Shown: positions 42,270 to 56,269, counted from the first letter of the stretch. The stretch is 64,000 nt of DNA from Palaemon carinicauda (GCF_036898095.1 NC_090751.1:81132455-81196454); one strand, 5' to 3'. Translations and numbers: made by a program. The notes: a model not told the origin generated them from the letters alone.

Positions 42270-44076
42270 GAGGTTTCAGGTAGGGGGCAGACTCCATCAT
42301 TTTCGGGATCGCTGGACCTTCGATCCCTGGGCCAACAGCCTAATCAGGAATAGACTCAGGTGGAAATGGAGCAAAATTCCACCCCATTTCCCAGAATTCT
42401 TCCATCACTCCACCCCCTTGTTGAAAGAATATATCTCAGAACTCCTGACCAAGAAGGTGATAAGAAAAGTGAAGTCCATCAAGTTCCAGGGAAGGCTTTG
42501 TGTTCCCAAGAAAGACTCGGACAAACTCAGAGTCATTCTAGACTTGTCTCCACTCAACAAGTTCGTCGAGAACAACAAGTTCCGGATGCTTACTTTGCAA
42601 CATATAAGGACCCTTCTGAAAAAAAGGGGCGTTCACAGTCTCAATAGACCTGGCAGATGCTTACTGGCATCTCCTGATGAGTCGCCTTTTCTCCTCTTAC
42701 CTAGGATTCAGACTACAGAAGAAGTTTGTCTTCAGAGCAATGCCCTTTGGACTGAACACAGCCCCAAGAATATTCACCAAGCTAGCAGATGCAGTCGTCC
42801 AACAGCTACGCACCGAAGGTGTTCAAGTGGTAGCTTAATTAGACGACTGGTTGGTATGGGCAGCATCCAAGATTACTTGTCTGCAAGCAGCTCAAAAAGT
42901 GATCCAGTTTCTGGAACACTTAGGCTTCAAGATCAACCAGAAGAAGTCTCGTCTCATTCCAGCTCAACAGTTCCAGTGGTTGGGAATCCAATGGAACTTA
43001 AGGTCACACCGCCTCTCCATTCCATCCAAGAAGAGGAGAGAGATTAGCGGGATCTGTCAGGAGACTAATCCGTCACAAGAGGATTTCAAGACGCCAACAG
43101 GAAAGAGTCTTGGGCTCTCTACAGTTCGCAGCAGTGACAGACCCAGTGCTAATGGCACGTTTAAAAGATGCGTCAGGAGTCTGGAGGAAATACGCATCGA
43201 ACGCTCGAAGAGATCAACTAAGGTTGACCCCGTCTTTGTTGTGCACACAATTAAAGCCGTGGTCCACCACAACCACCGCAACCATCGGTAGTTATCCATA
43301 CGGATGCCTCCTTGGAAGGATGGGAAGGTCATTCTCACGACAAGAAGGTGCAAGGGACTTGGTCGTGCCAGTTCAAAACATTTCATATCAATATTTTGGA
43401 AGCTATGGCAGTGTTCCTGATGTTGAAGAGACTATTTCCTCACAGATCAACCCACATCAGGTTGGTCCTGGACAACGAGATGATAGTAAAGTGTCTAAAT
43501 CGATTAGGCTTGAGATCACCTCACATCAACCATGTGATGTTAGCCATCTTCTACCTGGTGAGGAAGAAGAGATGGCACTTATCAGCAGTTCACCTACATG
43601 GGATCCACATGTGACGGCGGACGCTCTATCCAGGCGAAAGCCCACAAGAGACAGAATGATCCCTGGATGCAGACTCATTCTCCTTCATCTCGAGAAAAGT
43701 CCCAGAACTGCAAATCAACCTCTTCGCAACGAGTGACAACAAGAAACTATCTCGTTACACAGCCTCTTACCTGGACCCTCAAGCAGAAGCGATGGAAGCC
43801 ATGTCTCTAGACTGGAACAGGTGGAATTATATTTACCTGTTTCCACCAACCAATTTCCTGCTAAAAGTCCTCGACAAACTAAGATCCTTCAGAGGGACGG
43901 AAGCGGTAGTAGCCCGCAAGTGGCCCGGGAGCAATTGGTTTCCTCTAGTCCTAGAGTTGAATCTGAAGCGGTTTCCACTGCCGAATCCAGTGCTGTCACA
44001 ACCGGTCCAGAAGTCGACTATCTATGCTTCATCCTCGAGAACCAGCAACCTACATCTCATGATTTTCTCGCCTTAG
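42270..44076 (+). pseudogene. D4 reverse transcriptase / RNase H
   Basis: VGGRLHHFRDRWTFDPW and RVILDLSPLNKF are readable. The frame shifts near 42630, and the catalytic YLDD is destroyed by a TAA at 42836-42838 in place of the Tyr codon (VVA-stop-LDDW). RNase H and the post-RNase-H part are recognisable in pieces (LEAMAVFLMLKR; MSLDWNRWNYIYLFPPTNFLLKVL). It cannot encode active RT. Confidence 0.85.
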
Positions 44077-45050
44077 CGGCGAGTAAAAGGTTCGGAATCT
44101 CAAGAGATAAAGTTGACTTTACCGAAGAGTACAAGTCATGCTCTACTAGGAGACAGTACGAATCATCATGGAAGAAATGGGTGACCTTTGTGAAAGAAAG
44201 GAAACCGACAGAAATATCGATAGATTTCTGTCTTGCATTCTTCACACACCTCCACGAGCAAGGCCTGGCCTCTACTACAATTCCTTCTTGTAAGTCGGCC
44301 CTGGCTAGACCATTTCTGAATGCTTTCGAGGTGGACCTCTGAGGTGAAATCTTTAATAAGATTCCGAAAGCATGTGCTAGACTCGAGCCTGCAGCCCCAC
44401 AAAAGCCCAACAAAAGCCCATCACGTGGTCTTTGGACAAAGTCTTGCACTATGCTTCGAATCTGGATAACAAGAACTGTACTCTAAAGGATTTGACACAG
44501 AAAGTTATCTTTCTGTTCGCAATAGCCTCAGGGGCTAGAGTTAGTGAAATAGTGGCTTTATCTAGAAACGAAGGCCATATACAGTTCCTGGACTCAGGAG
44601 AACTGAATTTGTTTCCCGATCCCTGCCTTTCTCGCTAAAAATGAGCTACCCACTAAGAGGTGGGGTCCTTGGAGAATCTGCCCTTTGAAGGAAGATACCT
44701 CTCTGTGCCCAGTAGAGTGTCTTAAGGTCTATCTTCAAAGAACTTTAAACTTCAAAGGAGGGCAGTTCTTCAGAGGCGAAACCTCAGGATCGAACCTATC
44801 TTTAAAACAACTGAGAGCGAAGCTCACCTACTTTATTCGCAGGGCAGATCCTGACAGTATACCCGCAGGTCACAATCCGAGGAAAGTTGCTTCTTTGCTG
44901 AACTTCTTTCAGCATATGGACTTTGAGAGACTCCGCTCGTACACTGGGTGGAAGTCATCCAGGCTCTTCTACAAACATTACACGAAGCAAGTACAAGAGA
45001 TAAAACACTTTGTGGTGGCGGCCAGTAGTGTGATTAAACCTGCCGTCTAG
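44077..45050 (+). pseudogene. D4 tyrosine recombinase, degraded
   Basis: Core-binding segment RRQYESSWKKWVTF, then a TGA at 44341-44343, a short duplication near 44400-44420, ASGARVSEIVALSR, a frameshift near 44630, GHNPRKVASL and YTGWKSSRLFYKHY. Catalytic Arg, His-x-x-Arg and Tyr can still be read across frames. Confidence 0.8.
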
Positions 45051-45821
45051 TGCTGCAAAGAACAGTGGACTGTTTTGGGACTTCACAGTGCTTCGGGTGC
45101 GTGGGTATACATACCCATTTGTGCAGATCACAATCATGGTTGACAAATTGCTCTGAGTAGGTGCATATCAGATCAATACACTAGTGCCGAGTGAAGGTTT
45201 GCGTTACGGTGTCTTATGCATTTCCGAACATCTGACTACGTCAGATAGATTTGGTTTTCACATCTTCCATTGAGTGGCATTATTTTGATAATGTATGTTG
45301 TATATTTTTTCTACACGGAAAAATATGTGTTTAATGTGTTGTAATGCTGGATCAGATACATACTTTGTTGTAACGACATTTTTATAATCAAGTTGCATAA
45401 TAAAATACTCAAACGTATTTGCATCTTATTACTGCTTCCTCAGTTATAAGCTAATAAAGTATGTTAGAGTTTTACTAAAACCCATTTATGGTGTTTAGGT
45501 TCTTGAAGTCACAATATCATTTTCTAAAGGAATAATCATGACCTTAGATACTTAAGGTAAGTTAACAGGGTACGTTTTAAACTCTACCCATTTTGTTCCG
45601 ATGGGAAATACAAACCTTGAATCCTTATTGTCGACATAGACATTTCCCTGCTGGGGGGCAGGATGCACTAAGCCAGTTCCAGGTTTGGTAGGCATGAGAG
45701 ATCTCTGGATTTTCACATATAGGTCTAGTAGACCAGATAAGGAGAACCTATTCAAGGTAGAAGGCACATACACAAACCCACATCTAATAGTAATTTCAAG
45801 ACATTTCTCTGGCATACTTCC
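45051..45821 (+). other. D4 3' untranslated segment with AATAAA
   Basis: AT-rich, with a candidate polyadenylation signal at 45399-45404 upstream of the ICR. No gene. Confidence 0.5.
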
Positions 45822-45910
45822 ATCAGCACGACATGGCCTGAGCCCAAAAAACGGATTTTGATCAAAGTGAAAAATCTATTTTTGGGTGAGAGGGCCATAT
45901 CGTCCTGATG
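45822..45910. repeat. D4 internal complementary region
   Basis: cttccatcagcacgacatgg...gagcccaaaaaa joined to cggattttgatcaaagtg...tcctgatgga, the reverse complements of the two ends. Confidence 0.87.
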
Positions 45911-46436
45911 GAACCCACCCTTTTGCTGATCCCTCCCAAAATTACTTTATCTGTGGCTATTTCCGCTTAACGGCAAGAATAGGAATGGCGTCGCAGTAGT
46001 AGTAGGGAAGGGGATCCACCGGGTACCTAGAACGGCACCCCTTCCTTTTGCTATTCTTCCCCTTTACATCGAAGTGTTAAATCTATTCGGGGTGAAGATT
46101 GCCATTGTGTCGTATCTATAATACTTCCCCTGATATTTTACGATACCCTTTACTGGATACTCGTGCCAGGAGTTGGAATCCTGGAGACCTTTGGTTTTAA
46201 TTCTATGGGAGTATCACAGTAGCAAATATCCCTTAGAAGGCTACCTATAGGAACCCTTCCATCAGGACAACATGGCCTTCTCAGCCAAAAATAGATTTTT
46301 CACTTTTATCAAAATCCCTTTATTCTTCCTTGTTTCCTTGCTTCACTGAGTTATTTTCCCTTTTGGGGCCCCTGGGCTTATAGCATCCTGCTTTTCCAAC
46401 TAAGGTTGTAGCTTAGCAAGTAATAAAAATAATAAT

Positions 46437-47553
46437 ATGCTACTAGCAGCACCTTAAAAATGCAAAATATGGTTTGTTTTAGTATAATACACCTCTGAAA
46501 TCACAGGTAAATAATCAAATATTTTCATAATTATGTCTGTAACATTCTAGAATGACATTACTAAATTGGAATTCTAAAAATGAATTACAAACTTCTAATG
46601 AGGTAGTTATCTCTCAAAAGAGGATAGGTGAATAGTTATATGTAAAATGGCAAGACATAGACTTACAGCATTTTCTTAGATCTACAAAGAATAAATATTC
46701 AAATTTCTAACTACAGTTGAACCTCGCAATAATGAACTAATAAGGGGAGGGGATGTTTGCTATAATAGATTGTCTGTTACATCAAAAATATGTTTTCTGA
46801 AGCATAAAAGTAAGCAAAATCATATCAAATTGTATATAGGACTACAGTACTATTATGCCCACCACCTGGAGTAACATCAAAATGAGCAACCAAGATTGAC
46901 AAGCTTTCATTTTTTACCCATGGATGATATACTCGAGTGCAAGTTAAATGTAACTCACAAAAACAAAGCTAGCTGCAACCACATACGGAATCAAAACAAT
47001 CTGAATATAGCAGTAGAAAACACTAGCAATTAATCTTAAAACTAACATACTTCATATTTCTCAACAATTAAATTACAAAAAAAGAACAAAAAATTGTATA
47101 CAAGACTACACTATTTGTAAAGAAATGTAAATTCCATATATATCTGCATTAAAAAAAAACATTAGATACAACAAGGTAAAAAATTAAGGCAAATCTTAAT
47201 CAATTTATCTCATATCTGCCATATAAGTAATTAGCTCAATTGCAAAAGTATCTGTGTATAGGCTAGGTTTCAGTTATGTTAATAGGAAAGTCAATTCTCT
47301 GTCATGATTTTTCTACACATTTTGCCCAAAAAGTAAACTATTGTTTTGCTTACGTCTCACTGAAAATCATAATGAACAATCAAATGCATTTGCACATCCA
47401 AATGATACATACATACATATACCAAGGCACTTCCCCCAATTTTGGGGGGTAGCCGACAAAAAAAAAAAAAAGATGATAATTAATGATAATACTAGCTTTG
47501 AGTTAACTATATACTGTGGTAGTTTTTAAAATACAGTATTGGGATTTCTGCAA
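46437..47553. other. AT-rich region with Tigger-like end and minor repeat
   Basis: 'acagttgaacctcgcaataa' at about 46711 resembles a pogo/Tigger terminus of another subfamily, but no partner end was found. 'ccaaggcacttcccccaatt' at about 47421, followed by an A run, looks like a dispersed repeat tail. No gene seen. Confidence 0.4.
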
Positions 47554-48216
47554 TACAGTGATCCCTCGTTTATCGCGGTAGATAGGTTCCAGACCCGACC
47601 GCGATAGGTGAAAATCCGCGAAGTAGTGACACCATATTTACGTATTTATTTAACATGTATATTCAGACTTTTAAAACCTTCCCTTGTACGTAGTACTGTT
47701 AACAAACTACCCTTTAATGTACAGAACACTTAAAGCGTGTACTACAGTACCCTAAACTAAAACAGGCACAAATATTAAAGGCGATTTTATATCATGCGTT
47801 TCCTAAACACGCCAAAAAGCACGATAAAAAATGGCAACCAATGTTTTGTTTACGTTTATCTCTGATCATAACGAAGAAACAAACGCATTTAGTGTACACA
47901 TCTGTGTATAGGTTAGTTTTTGCATGAGATTATATTGATTATACAGTATGTTGATTTTGTTATTACCAATGTTTTACTTAATTTTTCTTAGGACTTCCAA
48001 ATGAAATGTTTTTCTTTATGACGCCGCCTGAAACGGCGGCGTCATAAAGTACATTCCATCTTCGATCGTAATAAACAAACGAAGGCATTTAACGCGCATG
48101 ATGAAAGTGATAAATAATGATATTACAGTAAAAGCTTTTAGAAAATATGTTATTACAAATATTATTTACCGTATCTATATAAAATCATACATACGTAGCA
48201 AAGCAGGAAAACAATT

Positions 48217-48219
<3 letters not shown>

Positions 48220-48295
<76 letters not shown>

Positions 48296-48298
48296 GAG
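48220..48298. repeat. (AG)n microsatellite in T2
   Basis: Almost pure AG repeat at the place corresponding to the AC/TC tract of T1 in reverse orientation. Confidence 0.9.
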
Positions 48299-49040
<742 letters not shown>

Positions 49041-49286
49041 TATTTTCATTAGTAAAATAAATTTTTGAATATACTTACCCGGTGATCATATAGCTGTCAG
49101 CTCTGCTGCCCGACAGAAAAACCTAAGGACAAAATACGCCAGCGATCGCTATACAGGTGGGGGTGTACATCAACTGCGCCATCTGTCGAGCAGGTACTCA
49201 AGTACTCCATGTCAACACAGAACCAATTTTCTCCTCGGCCCACTGGGTCTCTATTGGGGAGGAAGGGAGGGTCCTTTAATATACTG

Positions 49287-49372
49287 TATGATCACCGGGT
49301 AAGTATATTCAAAAATTTATTTTACTAATGAAAATAAAATTTTTCAATATTAAACTTAGCCGGTGATCATAT
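49287..49372. repeat. D5 internal complementary region
   Basis: gatcaccgggtaagtatatt...tactaatgaaaat (reverse complement of the left end) joined to aaaatttttcaatattaaac...gatcatatagct (reverse complement of the right end). Confidence 0.88.
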
Positions 49373-49884
49373 AGCTGATTCACACCCAGGGGGGTGGGTA
49401 GAGACCAGCATTACATGTTGACATTATTATGAGCTAAGTATTTTGTATTTCATTTTAGCAGTTATTCAAAATAACAAACATAAAATAAATAAGTACCTGG
49501 TAAGGAAGTCGACTTGAACAATTACTCTGCCTTTTTAAGTACGTCTTCCTTACTGAGCCTCGCGATCCTCATAGGATGCTGAGCGACTCCTAGGAGCTGA
49601 AGTATGAAGGGTTGCAACACATACTAAAGGACCTCATCAAAACCTCTAATCTAGGCGCTTCTCAAGAAATGACTTTGACCATCCGCCAAATCAAGTAGGA
49701 TGCGAAAGGCTTCTTAGCCTTCCGGACAACCCAAAAACAATAATAAAACATTTCAAGAGAAAGATTAAAAAAGGTTATGGAATTAGGGAATTGTAGTGGT
49801 TGAGCCCTCACCCACTACTGCACTCGTTGCTACGAATGGTCCCAGAGTGTAGCAGTTCTCGTAAAGAGACTGGACATTCTTAAG

Positions 49885-51561
49885 CTAAAAAGACGCGAAC
49901 ACTGATTTGCTTTTCCAATAGGTTGCGTCGATTATACTTTGCAGAGAACTATTTTGTTTAAAGGCCACGGAAGTTGCGACAGCTCTAACTTCGTGTGTCC
50001 TTACCTTCAGCAAAGCTTGGTCTTCCTCACTCAGATGGGAATGAGCTTCTCGTATTAACAGTCTGATAAAATAGCATAAAGCATTCTTTGACATAGGCAA
50101 AGATGGATTCTTAACTGAACACCATAAAGCTTCAGACGGGCCTCGTAAAGGTTTTTAAATAGAACTTAAGAGCTCTTACAGGACATAAGACTCTTTCTAG
50201 TTCATTTCCAACCATACGATAAGTTTGGAATATCGAACGATATTGGTCAAGGCCGAGAAGGCAGCTCGTGTTTGGCTAGAAAACCAAGTTGTAGAACATG
50301 TAGCCGTTTCGGATGAGAATCCGATGTTCTTGCTGAAGGCATGAATCTCACTGACTCTTTTAGCTGTGGCTAAGCATATCAGGAAAAGAGTCTTAAAGGT
50401 GAGATCTTTCAGGGAGGCTGATTGTAGCGGTTCGAACCTGTCTGACATAAGGAATCTTAGTACCACGTCTAAATTCCAACCAGGTGTAACCAAATGATGC
50501 TCCTTTGTGGTCTCAAAAGACTTAAGGAGGTCCTGTAGATCTTTATTGTTGGAAAGATCTAAGCCTCTGTGACGGAAGACTGATGCCAACATGCTTCTGT
50601 AACCCTTGATAGTGGGAGCTGAAAGAGATCGTTCTTTCCTCAGATATAAGAGAAAGTCAGCTATTTGAGTTACAGAGGTACTGGTCGAGGATACGGATAC
50701 TGACTTGCACCAGTTTCGGAAGATTTCCCACTTCGATTGGTAGACTCTAAGGGTGGATGTTCTCCTTGCTCTAGCAATCGCTCTGGCTGCCTCCTTCGAA
50801 AAGCCTCTAGCTCTCGAGAGTCTTTCGATAGTCTGAAGGCAGTCAGACGAAGAGCGTGGAGGCCTTGGTGTACCTTCTTTACGCGTGGCTGACGTAGAAG
50901 GTCCACCCTTAGGGGAAGTGTTCTGGGAACGTCTACTAGCCATCGAAGTACCTCGGTGAGCCATTCTCTCGTGGGCCAGAGGGAAGCAACTAGCGTCAAC
51001 CTTGTCCCTTCGTGAGAGGCGAACTTCTGCAGTACCTTGTTGACAATCTTGAACGGAGGGAATGCATATAGATCTAGATGTGACCAATCTAGTAGAAAGG
51101 CATCTATATGAACTGCTGCTGGGTCCGGGATTGGTGAGCAAAATATTGGGAGCCTCTTGGTCATCGAGGTTGCGAAGAGATCTATGGTTGGCTGGCCCCA
51201 GGTGGCCCAAAGTCTCTTGCATACATCCTTGTGGAGGGTCCATTCTGTTGGAATTATTTGTCCCTTCCGACTGAGACAATCTGCCATGACATTCAAGTTG
51301 CCTTGGATGAACCTCGTTACTAGTGAAATGTCTAGACCTTTTGACCAGGTGAGGAGGTCCCTTGCGATCTCGTACAATGTCAGAGAGTAGGTCCCTCCTT
51401 GCTTGGAGATGTACGCCAAAGCCGTGGTGTTGTCCGAGTTCACCTCCACCACTTTGCCTTGAAGGAGAGACCTGAAGCTTTTCCAGGTCAGACGTACTGC
51501 CAGTAGCTCCTTGCAGTTGAAATGCATTGTCCTTTGACTCGAGTTCCATAATCCCGAGCAT
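49885..51561 (-). pseudogene. D5 tyrosine recombinase, catalytic Tyr replaced by stop
   Basis: The frame 51561-50197 gives the core-binding domain (STLRVYQSKWEIFRNW, APTIKGYRSMLASVF) and catalytic box I (ATAKRVSEIHAFS). A disruption separates it from 50100-49885, which has HEVRAVATS (His-x-x-Arg) and YWKSKSVFASF. The next codon, where the sister elements have the nucleophilic Tyr region, is TAG (49885-49887), followed by LKNV in frame. The enzyme cannot be active. The upstream frame overlaps RNase H, as in D1. Confidence 0.8.
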
Positions 51562-51878
51562 TCCCTACCGTCTAATGTCGCACCCCAGCCTACGTCCGAT
51601 GCGTCCGAGAAGAGAACGTGGTTGGGAGTCTGAACAGTCAGGGGAAGACCCTCTCTAAGGTTGATATAGTCCTTTCACCAAGTCAGACAAGACTTTATCT
51701 TTCCGGAAACCGGGATCGAGACCGCTTCTAGCGTCTTGTCCTTTTTCCAGTGAAAAGCTAGATGGTATAGAAGAGGACGGAGGTGTAGTCTTCCTAGTGA
51801 CACAAATTGATCCACGGATGACAGTGTCCCTACCAGACTCATCCACAGCCTGACTGGGCAGCGTTCCTTCTTCAGCAT
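50670..51878 (-). pseudogene. D5 RNase H and RT connection remnant
   Basis: 51878-51675 encodes a connection segment (SVDQFVSLGRLHLRPL). After a frame change near 51655, VLFSDASDVGWGATLDG begins RNase H, which continues from 51527 to 50670: CKELLAVRLTWKSF, NSDNTTALAYI, IQGNLNVMADCLSR, then DLFATSMTKRLPIF...YAFPPFKIVNKVL. The polymerase palm with YLDD is missing; gag-like DNA follows directly upstream, so RT was deleted. Confidence 0.8.
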
Positions 51879-51889
51879 CTTCTGGATGG

Positions 51890-52700
51890 ATAGCAGGACT
51901 GGGGGTTGAACGTCTTGTTCAGCAACGTCCTCATCAGAGGGTTCCTCATCCGAAACTGATGAGGAAACGGCAACGGAGTGGGCAACGTCTGACTCGCTGA
52001 ATCCGGTCGCAATGGTGGATGCGTGACGGAGCCGGACGCAATATCATGGCACTGCTGCACAGTCTGTGAACTGTCAACAACCATGGGTGCGCGAGGAAGT
52101 ACAACGTCAACCCGAATTGTCTAGACTGTCTGGGTTGTGCAGTCAACACCCTACCGGGTTGCTGAGGTTGACGCACTGCGTCACAACAAGTCACCTCTGC
52201 TGGTTGATGAACGTCTTCCTAGTGACACACTGAACGTCAACAACCACCTCCGAGCGTCGCTTAACGTCAACGTGCGACTGGCAACCCACACTGGGTCGCA
52301 TCGGTGGAGGAACCACCTCAACTGGCAGACGCGAGTAGGATACCTCAGCGTCAACAGGGCGCACCACCAACCCGTTGGAAGGTTGTTGGCCAGAAGGTTC
52401 TTCTCCGCATTAAAGTCCTCTATCAAGGACACAAACTTGGACTGCATGTCTTGCAGCAAAGCCCATTAGGGTCTACGGGAGCAGGTGTGGCAACAGACGG
52501 GGTTAGCGACTGAGGCGGAACCATTTACCATCCCTGGAAGCCTTGTTATGTGTGACATAATAGTACAGCAAAACTTCAAAGGCTCGACAAGAGTGAGAAG
52601 TTGACCTGTAAACAACTTGGAGCGTCTCCTGGCTAGGCGCCAGGGCGAGTCTACCAGAATTGAGAAGTCCATCTGGGCAGAGGCAAGAACTCCCAAGCCG
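51890..52700 (-). pseudogene. D5 gag-like segment, first diverged copy
   Basis: 52085-52500 resembles 53330-53740 along its length (shared 'aacgtcaac' words, 'ggttgacgca', 'cagcaaagccca/gaccact' and 'gggtctac.gcagcaggtg.ggcaaca' order) but is clearly diverged and out of frame. It is a duplicated or recombined gag segment joined to the RT deletion point. Confidence 0.6.
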
Positions 52701-53087
52701 AGAACTTCTCTCGTGTCCTATCAGACTCTCGCTCTATAAGCCAGTTTAAAAGAAGGGAAATCAAAGGCTGTATCCCTAAAACTCCTCCTGGTGCAAAAAC
52801 CAGTCGCCTAGCCAACGTAACGCTCTCTAGGAGAGCGAGAGAGCACTAGCTTAACAACAACGGCTTCGAAGTAGCTAGGCCTAGTGTAAGTTCTGACGTT
52901 TAGGCGAACGAGGAGCAGCAGTTACAAGATCCGGACGAAGATCCTTAAAAAATCATCATGATTTAATTAAAGTCCATAGGAGGCTAAGCAGCTTAAGGCT
53001 CCTCTCCAAATGACAGAGTCCTCAAAGGAATATCAGTAGGAGGGAGAACAGCACTTTCTCATCTACAGGAACCTTGTCCGATAAAAG

Positions 53088-54146
53088 CTAGGTTATCTCA
53101 GTGAGTCTCTCACTGGTGCATAGTAGCAGACCAGAAGGCAACGTCATGTAACTGCTTGACAGTCTGTGAACTGTCAACAACTGAACTGTCAACCACAACA
53201 GGTGCGTGAGGACATACAGCACTGGTGCATTAGTAGCAGACCAGAAGGCAACGTCATGCAACTGCTTGACAGTCTGTGAACTGTCAACAACTGAACTGTC
53301 AACCACAACAGGTGCGTGAGGACATACAGTGTTCACTCGAGACTGCTTTGACTGTCTATACTGAGCAGTCAAAACAACTCTAGAATGCGGAGGTTGACGC
53401 ACCGCGTCAAAACACGGCAACTTAACTCCACCCTCCTGTTGTTGTGGTAACACGCGAACGTCAACGGAGGGTTCCGTGCGTCGGTGAACGTCAACATGCG
53501 TCTGGCAGGGTCGACTGCGCATGGGTGGTGGAACTCTCACAGCTGGAGTGCGGGAGCAGGTAGCCTCAGCGTCTACTGGACGCACAACCGTGGTTGGTTG
53601 TAGGCTAACGGGTGCAGCGTCAACCTTCTCCGCACGATACTCCTGCATAAAAGAAGCTAACTGTGTCTGCATAGACTGTAGCAAAGACCACTTAGGGTCT
53701 ACAGCAGCAGGTGCGGCAACAGACGGTGTTACTGCCTGTTGCGGTACCACTTTGCCTCTCTTAGGAGGTGTGCAGTCGTCGGAAGACTGCAGCGAGTCCG
53801 AACTGACCCAGTGGCTACAACTGGGCCGTTGGACTTGCACGGAAGGGACCGACTTGCACTTAATAAGCTGCGAGACCTTGGTCCATGGTTTCTTACGAGA
53901 AACCTCTTCCGCAGACGAGAAATAAATGGGCTCTCTCGTCTTTGTGTGGGTGGGGCGATCTTGGGTAGATACGCCCGAAACCACGGAGGGAAAAACGTCT
54001 GTTCGTTGATCAAGGCCTGACGAACCCATAAGTCGTTCGACATTACTTCTCCCCTGGGCTTGGGAGCTTGCAAGAGGTCCCGGACTAGGTGAACGACAGG
54101 CACGAACAGACGAACCCTCGGACGCAACACTGTAACACTTGCGCAT
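53088..54146 (-). pseudogene. D5 gag-like ORF segment
   Basis: A 352-codon open frame without a recognised fold. It is rich in Ser, Val, Pro and Thr, with a Gln-rich helical part (WSLLQSMQTQLASFMQEYR) and repeated Val-Asp/Val-Arg words from 'aacgtcaac' DNA repeats. Position upstream of RNase H and YR suggests gag. The end is disturbed by a ~110-bp tandem duplication (53112-53330). No Cys/His domain like that of D1-D4 was seen. Confidence 0.5.
53112..53330. repeat. ~110-bp tandem duplication in D5 gag
   Basis: Two nearly identical copies starting at 'actggtgcat.agtagcag', at about 53112 and 53221, differing by one indel and one substitution. Recent slippage or unequal exchange. Confidence 0.85.
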
Positions 54147-54151
54147 ATCAC

Positions 54152-55258
54152 TTTATCACTTCGATTTTCTGTTTTGCACTAATTTCACTGAAATCGAAAC
54201 TTTTACTGATTTCTACGTGAAACACGCAATTCTACCCTTCATTAAAAGGTAGTAATTGCGAAATCAGTCGTATAATGTAGCACATTAATACTAGCAAAAA
54301 ACAGAAAACATATATAAAGCTAAAAAATTCAGTGGCTGGGAAAGAGACTAAACACTAGTTCAAATAAACTACGTTTACAATCTCTCACCGCACATAGCCT
54401 GGGGACAAGAATAAAACCCTAGAAACGTTTTACCTTCTTCCCCGTACAGCGACTAGGGAGGAGAGTAACACGAGAACAACGTTACCCGCTTGAACGGAAC
54501 GTTTTCTCTCCTCTCTCTCCCTCCGTCTCTATCTCTCTCTCTCTTTCTCTCTTGATTTCGCACCTAAGAGAAGAGCCCAATTATAAATCGTCAAAAAAAA
54601 ACATGTTATTTGACTAAAAGGAACAAACTGAAAGGTTTTCCAAATAAAAAGTTCCTTTAATTTAGAATTTAAAACATTTAAGTTAAGAAAGAATGAACGA
54701 AACGTCAGAAACGATTTACTCTTACTGCAAAGTGAAACCGTGATACTCTCTCTCTATCGTAACGATAGAGCGCATGTTGAACGTCCTGAACGTCAACAAC
54801 TGTGTAGTCGGAAAACTAAACGTTAGTTCATCTTTGAAAACAGTACGAAGACTATCAAAGAGATTCTTTCATAAAACATTAAATTTAAAAAGTTTTAAAT
54901 TCTTTAAAGGCTAACGGGCTCAACGTTGATTAACTTCGGTTCCAATTTCGGACCGCCTACTATAAGGAAAGGTCGCATATAAACAAAACATAAAAATTTA
55001 TTTTTATATGTTTATAATAAATGGAAAGTTAATCGAAGAGGCCTAATAAAGGCGGAGAGATATAAAATATGTGGATCTATAACGTGTTAAGCAAAATTAC
55101 TAAAAACCTAAACACACTTCCTTCTAAGGGAAGGGTCGGCCATTTAAAAGTGAAAGAGAGTCCATACTCTCTTTGTCACCATAATTAAATCTATCCAAAA
55201 CGAGTTCAAGTTTTGAGATGAAGATAAACACCTGCATAGCGAAAGCTCAAAACTAGAA
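54152..55258 (-). other. D5 5' region without recognised gene
   Basis: AT-rich with a TC-rich stretch at about 54510-54553. It corresponds to the 5' untranslated or intron region of the element. Confidence 0.5.
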
Positions 55259-55260
55259 TA

Positions 55261-55979
<719 letters not shown>

Positions 55980-56258
55980 TAGTGTACTTCACCAAATAGT
56001 TGTGAAAACAAATCCAGTTAGTAACAGCGTATTTAGTAGGTCTTGCCAGTGGCACGACAGAGAGAAAATTGGTTCTGTTTTGACATGGAGTACTTGAGTA
56101 CCTGCTCGACAGATGGCGCAGTTGATGTACACCCCCACCTGTATAGCGATCGCTGGCGTATTTTGTCCTTAGGTTTTTCTGTCGGGCAGCAGAGCTGACA
56201 GCTATATGATCACCGGCTAAGTTTAATATTGAAAATTTTTTGTTTATTACATTTAAAA

Positions 56259-56269
56259 CAACACACACA

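Larger units (their letters stand above)
38209..46318 (+). mobile_element. DIRS-type retrotransposon D4, degraded
   Basis: 8,110 bp, transcribed rightward. Terminal repeats are about 340 bp (38209-38549 and 45970-46318), and the ICR is at about 45822-45910. The ends differ from those predicted by the ICR at a few bases (TTTTTTAGGCTC for TTTTTTGGGCTC; CAAAATCCC for CAAAATCCG), showing age. It interrupts a LINE tail in a T run. All three genes are broken. Confidence 0.88.
38090..46436 (+). mobile_element. LINE 3' tail copy L2, split by D4
   Basis: 38090-38208 ('gggtacactcagacacatta', then AT-rich) and 46319-46436 ('ttggggcccctgggcttata', ending in 'aataataata') are the two halves of a LINE 3' end in plus orientation. 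The same tail occurs in reverse at 57775-58060, where the order is unbroken. No coding remains. Confidence 0.7.
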
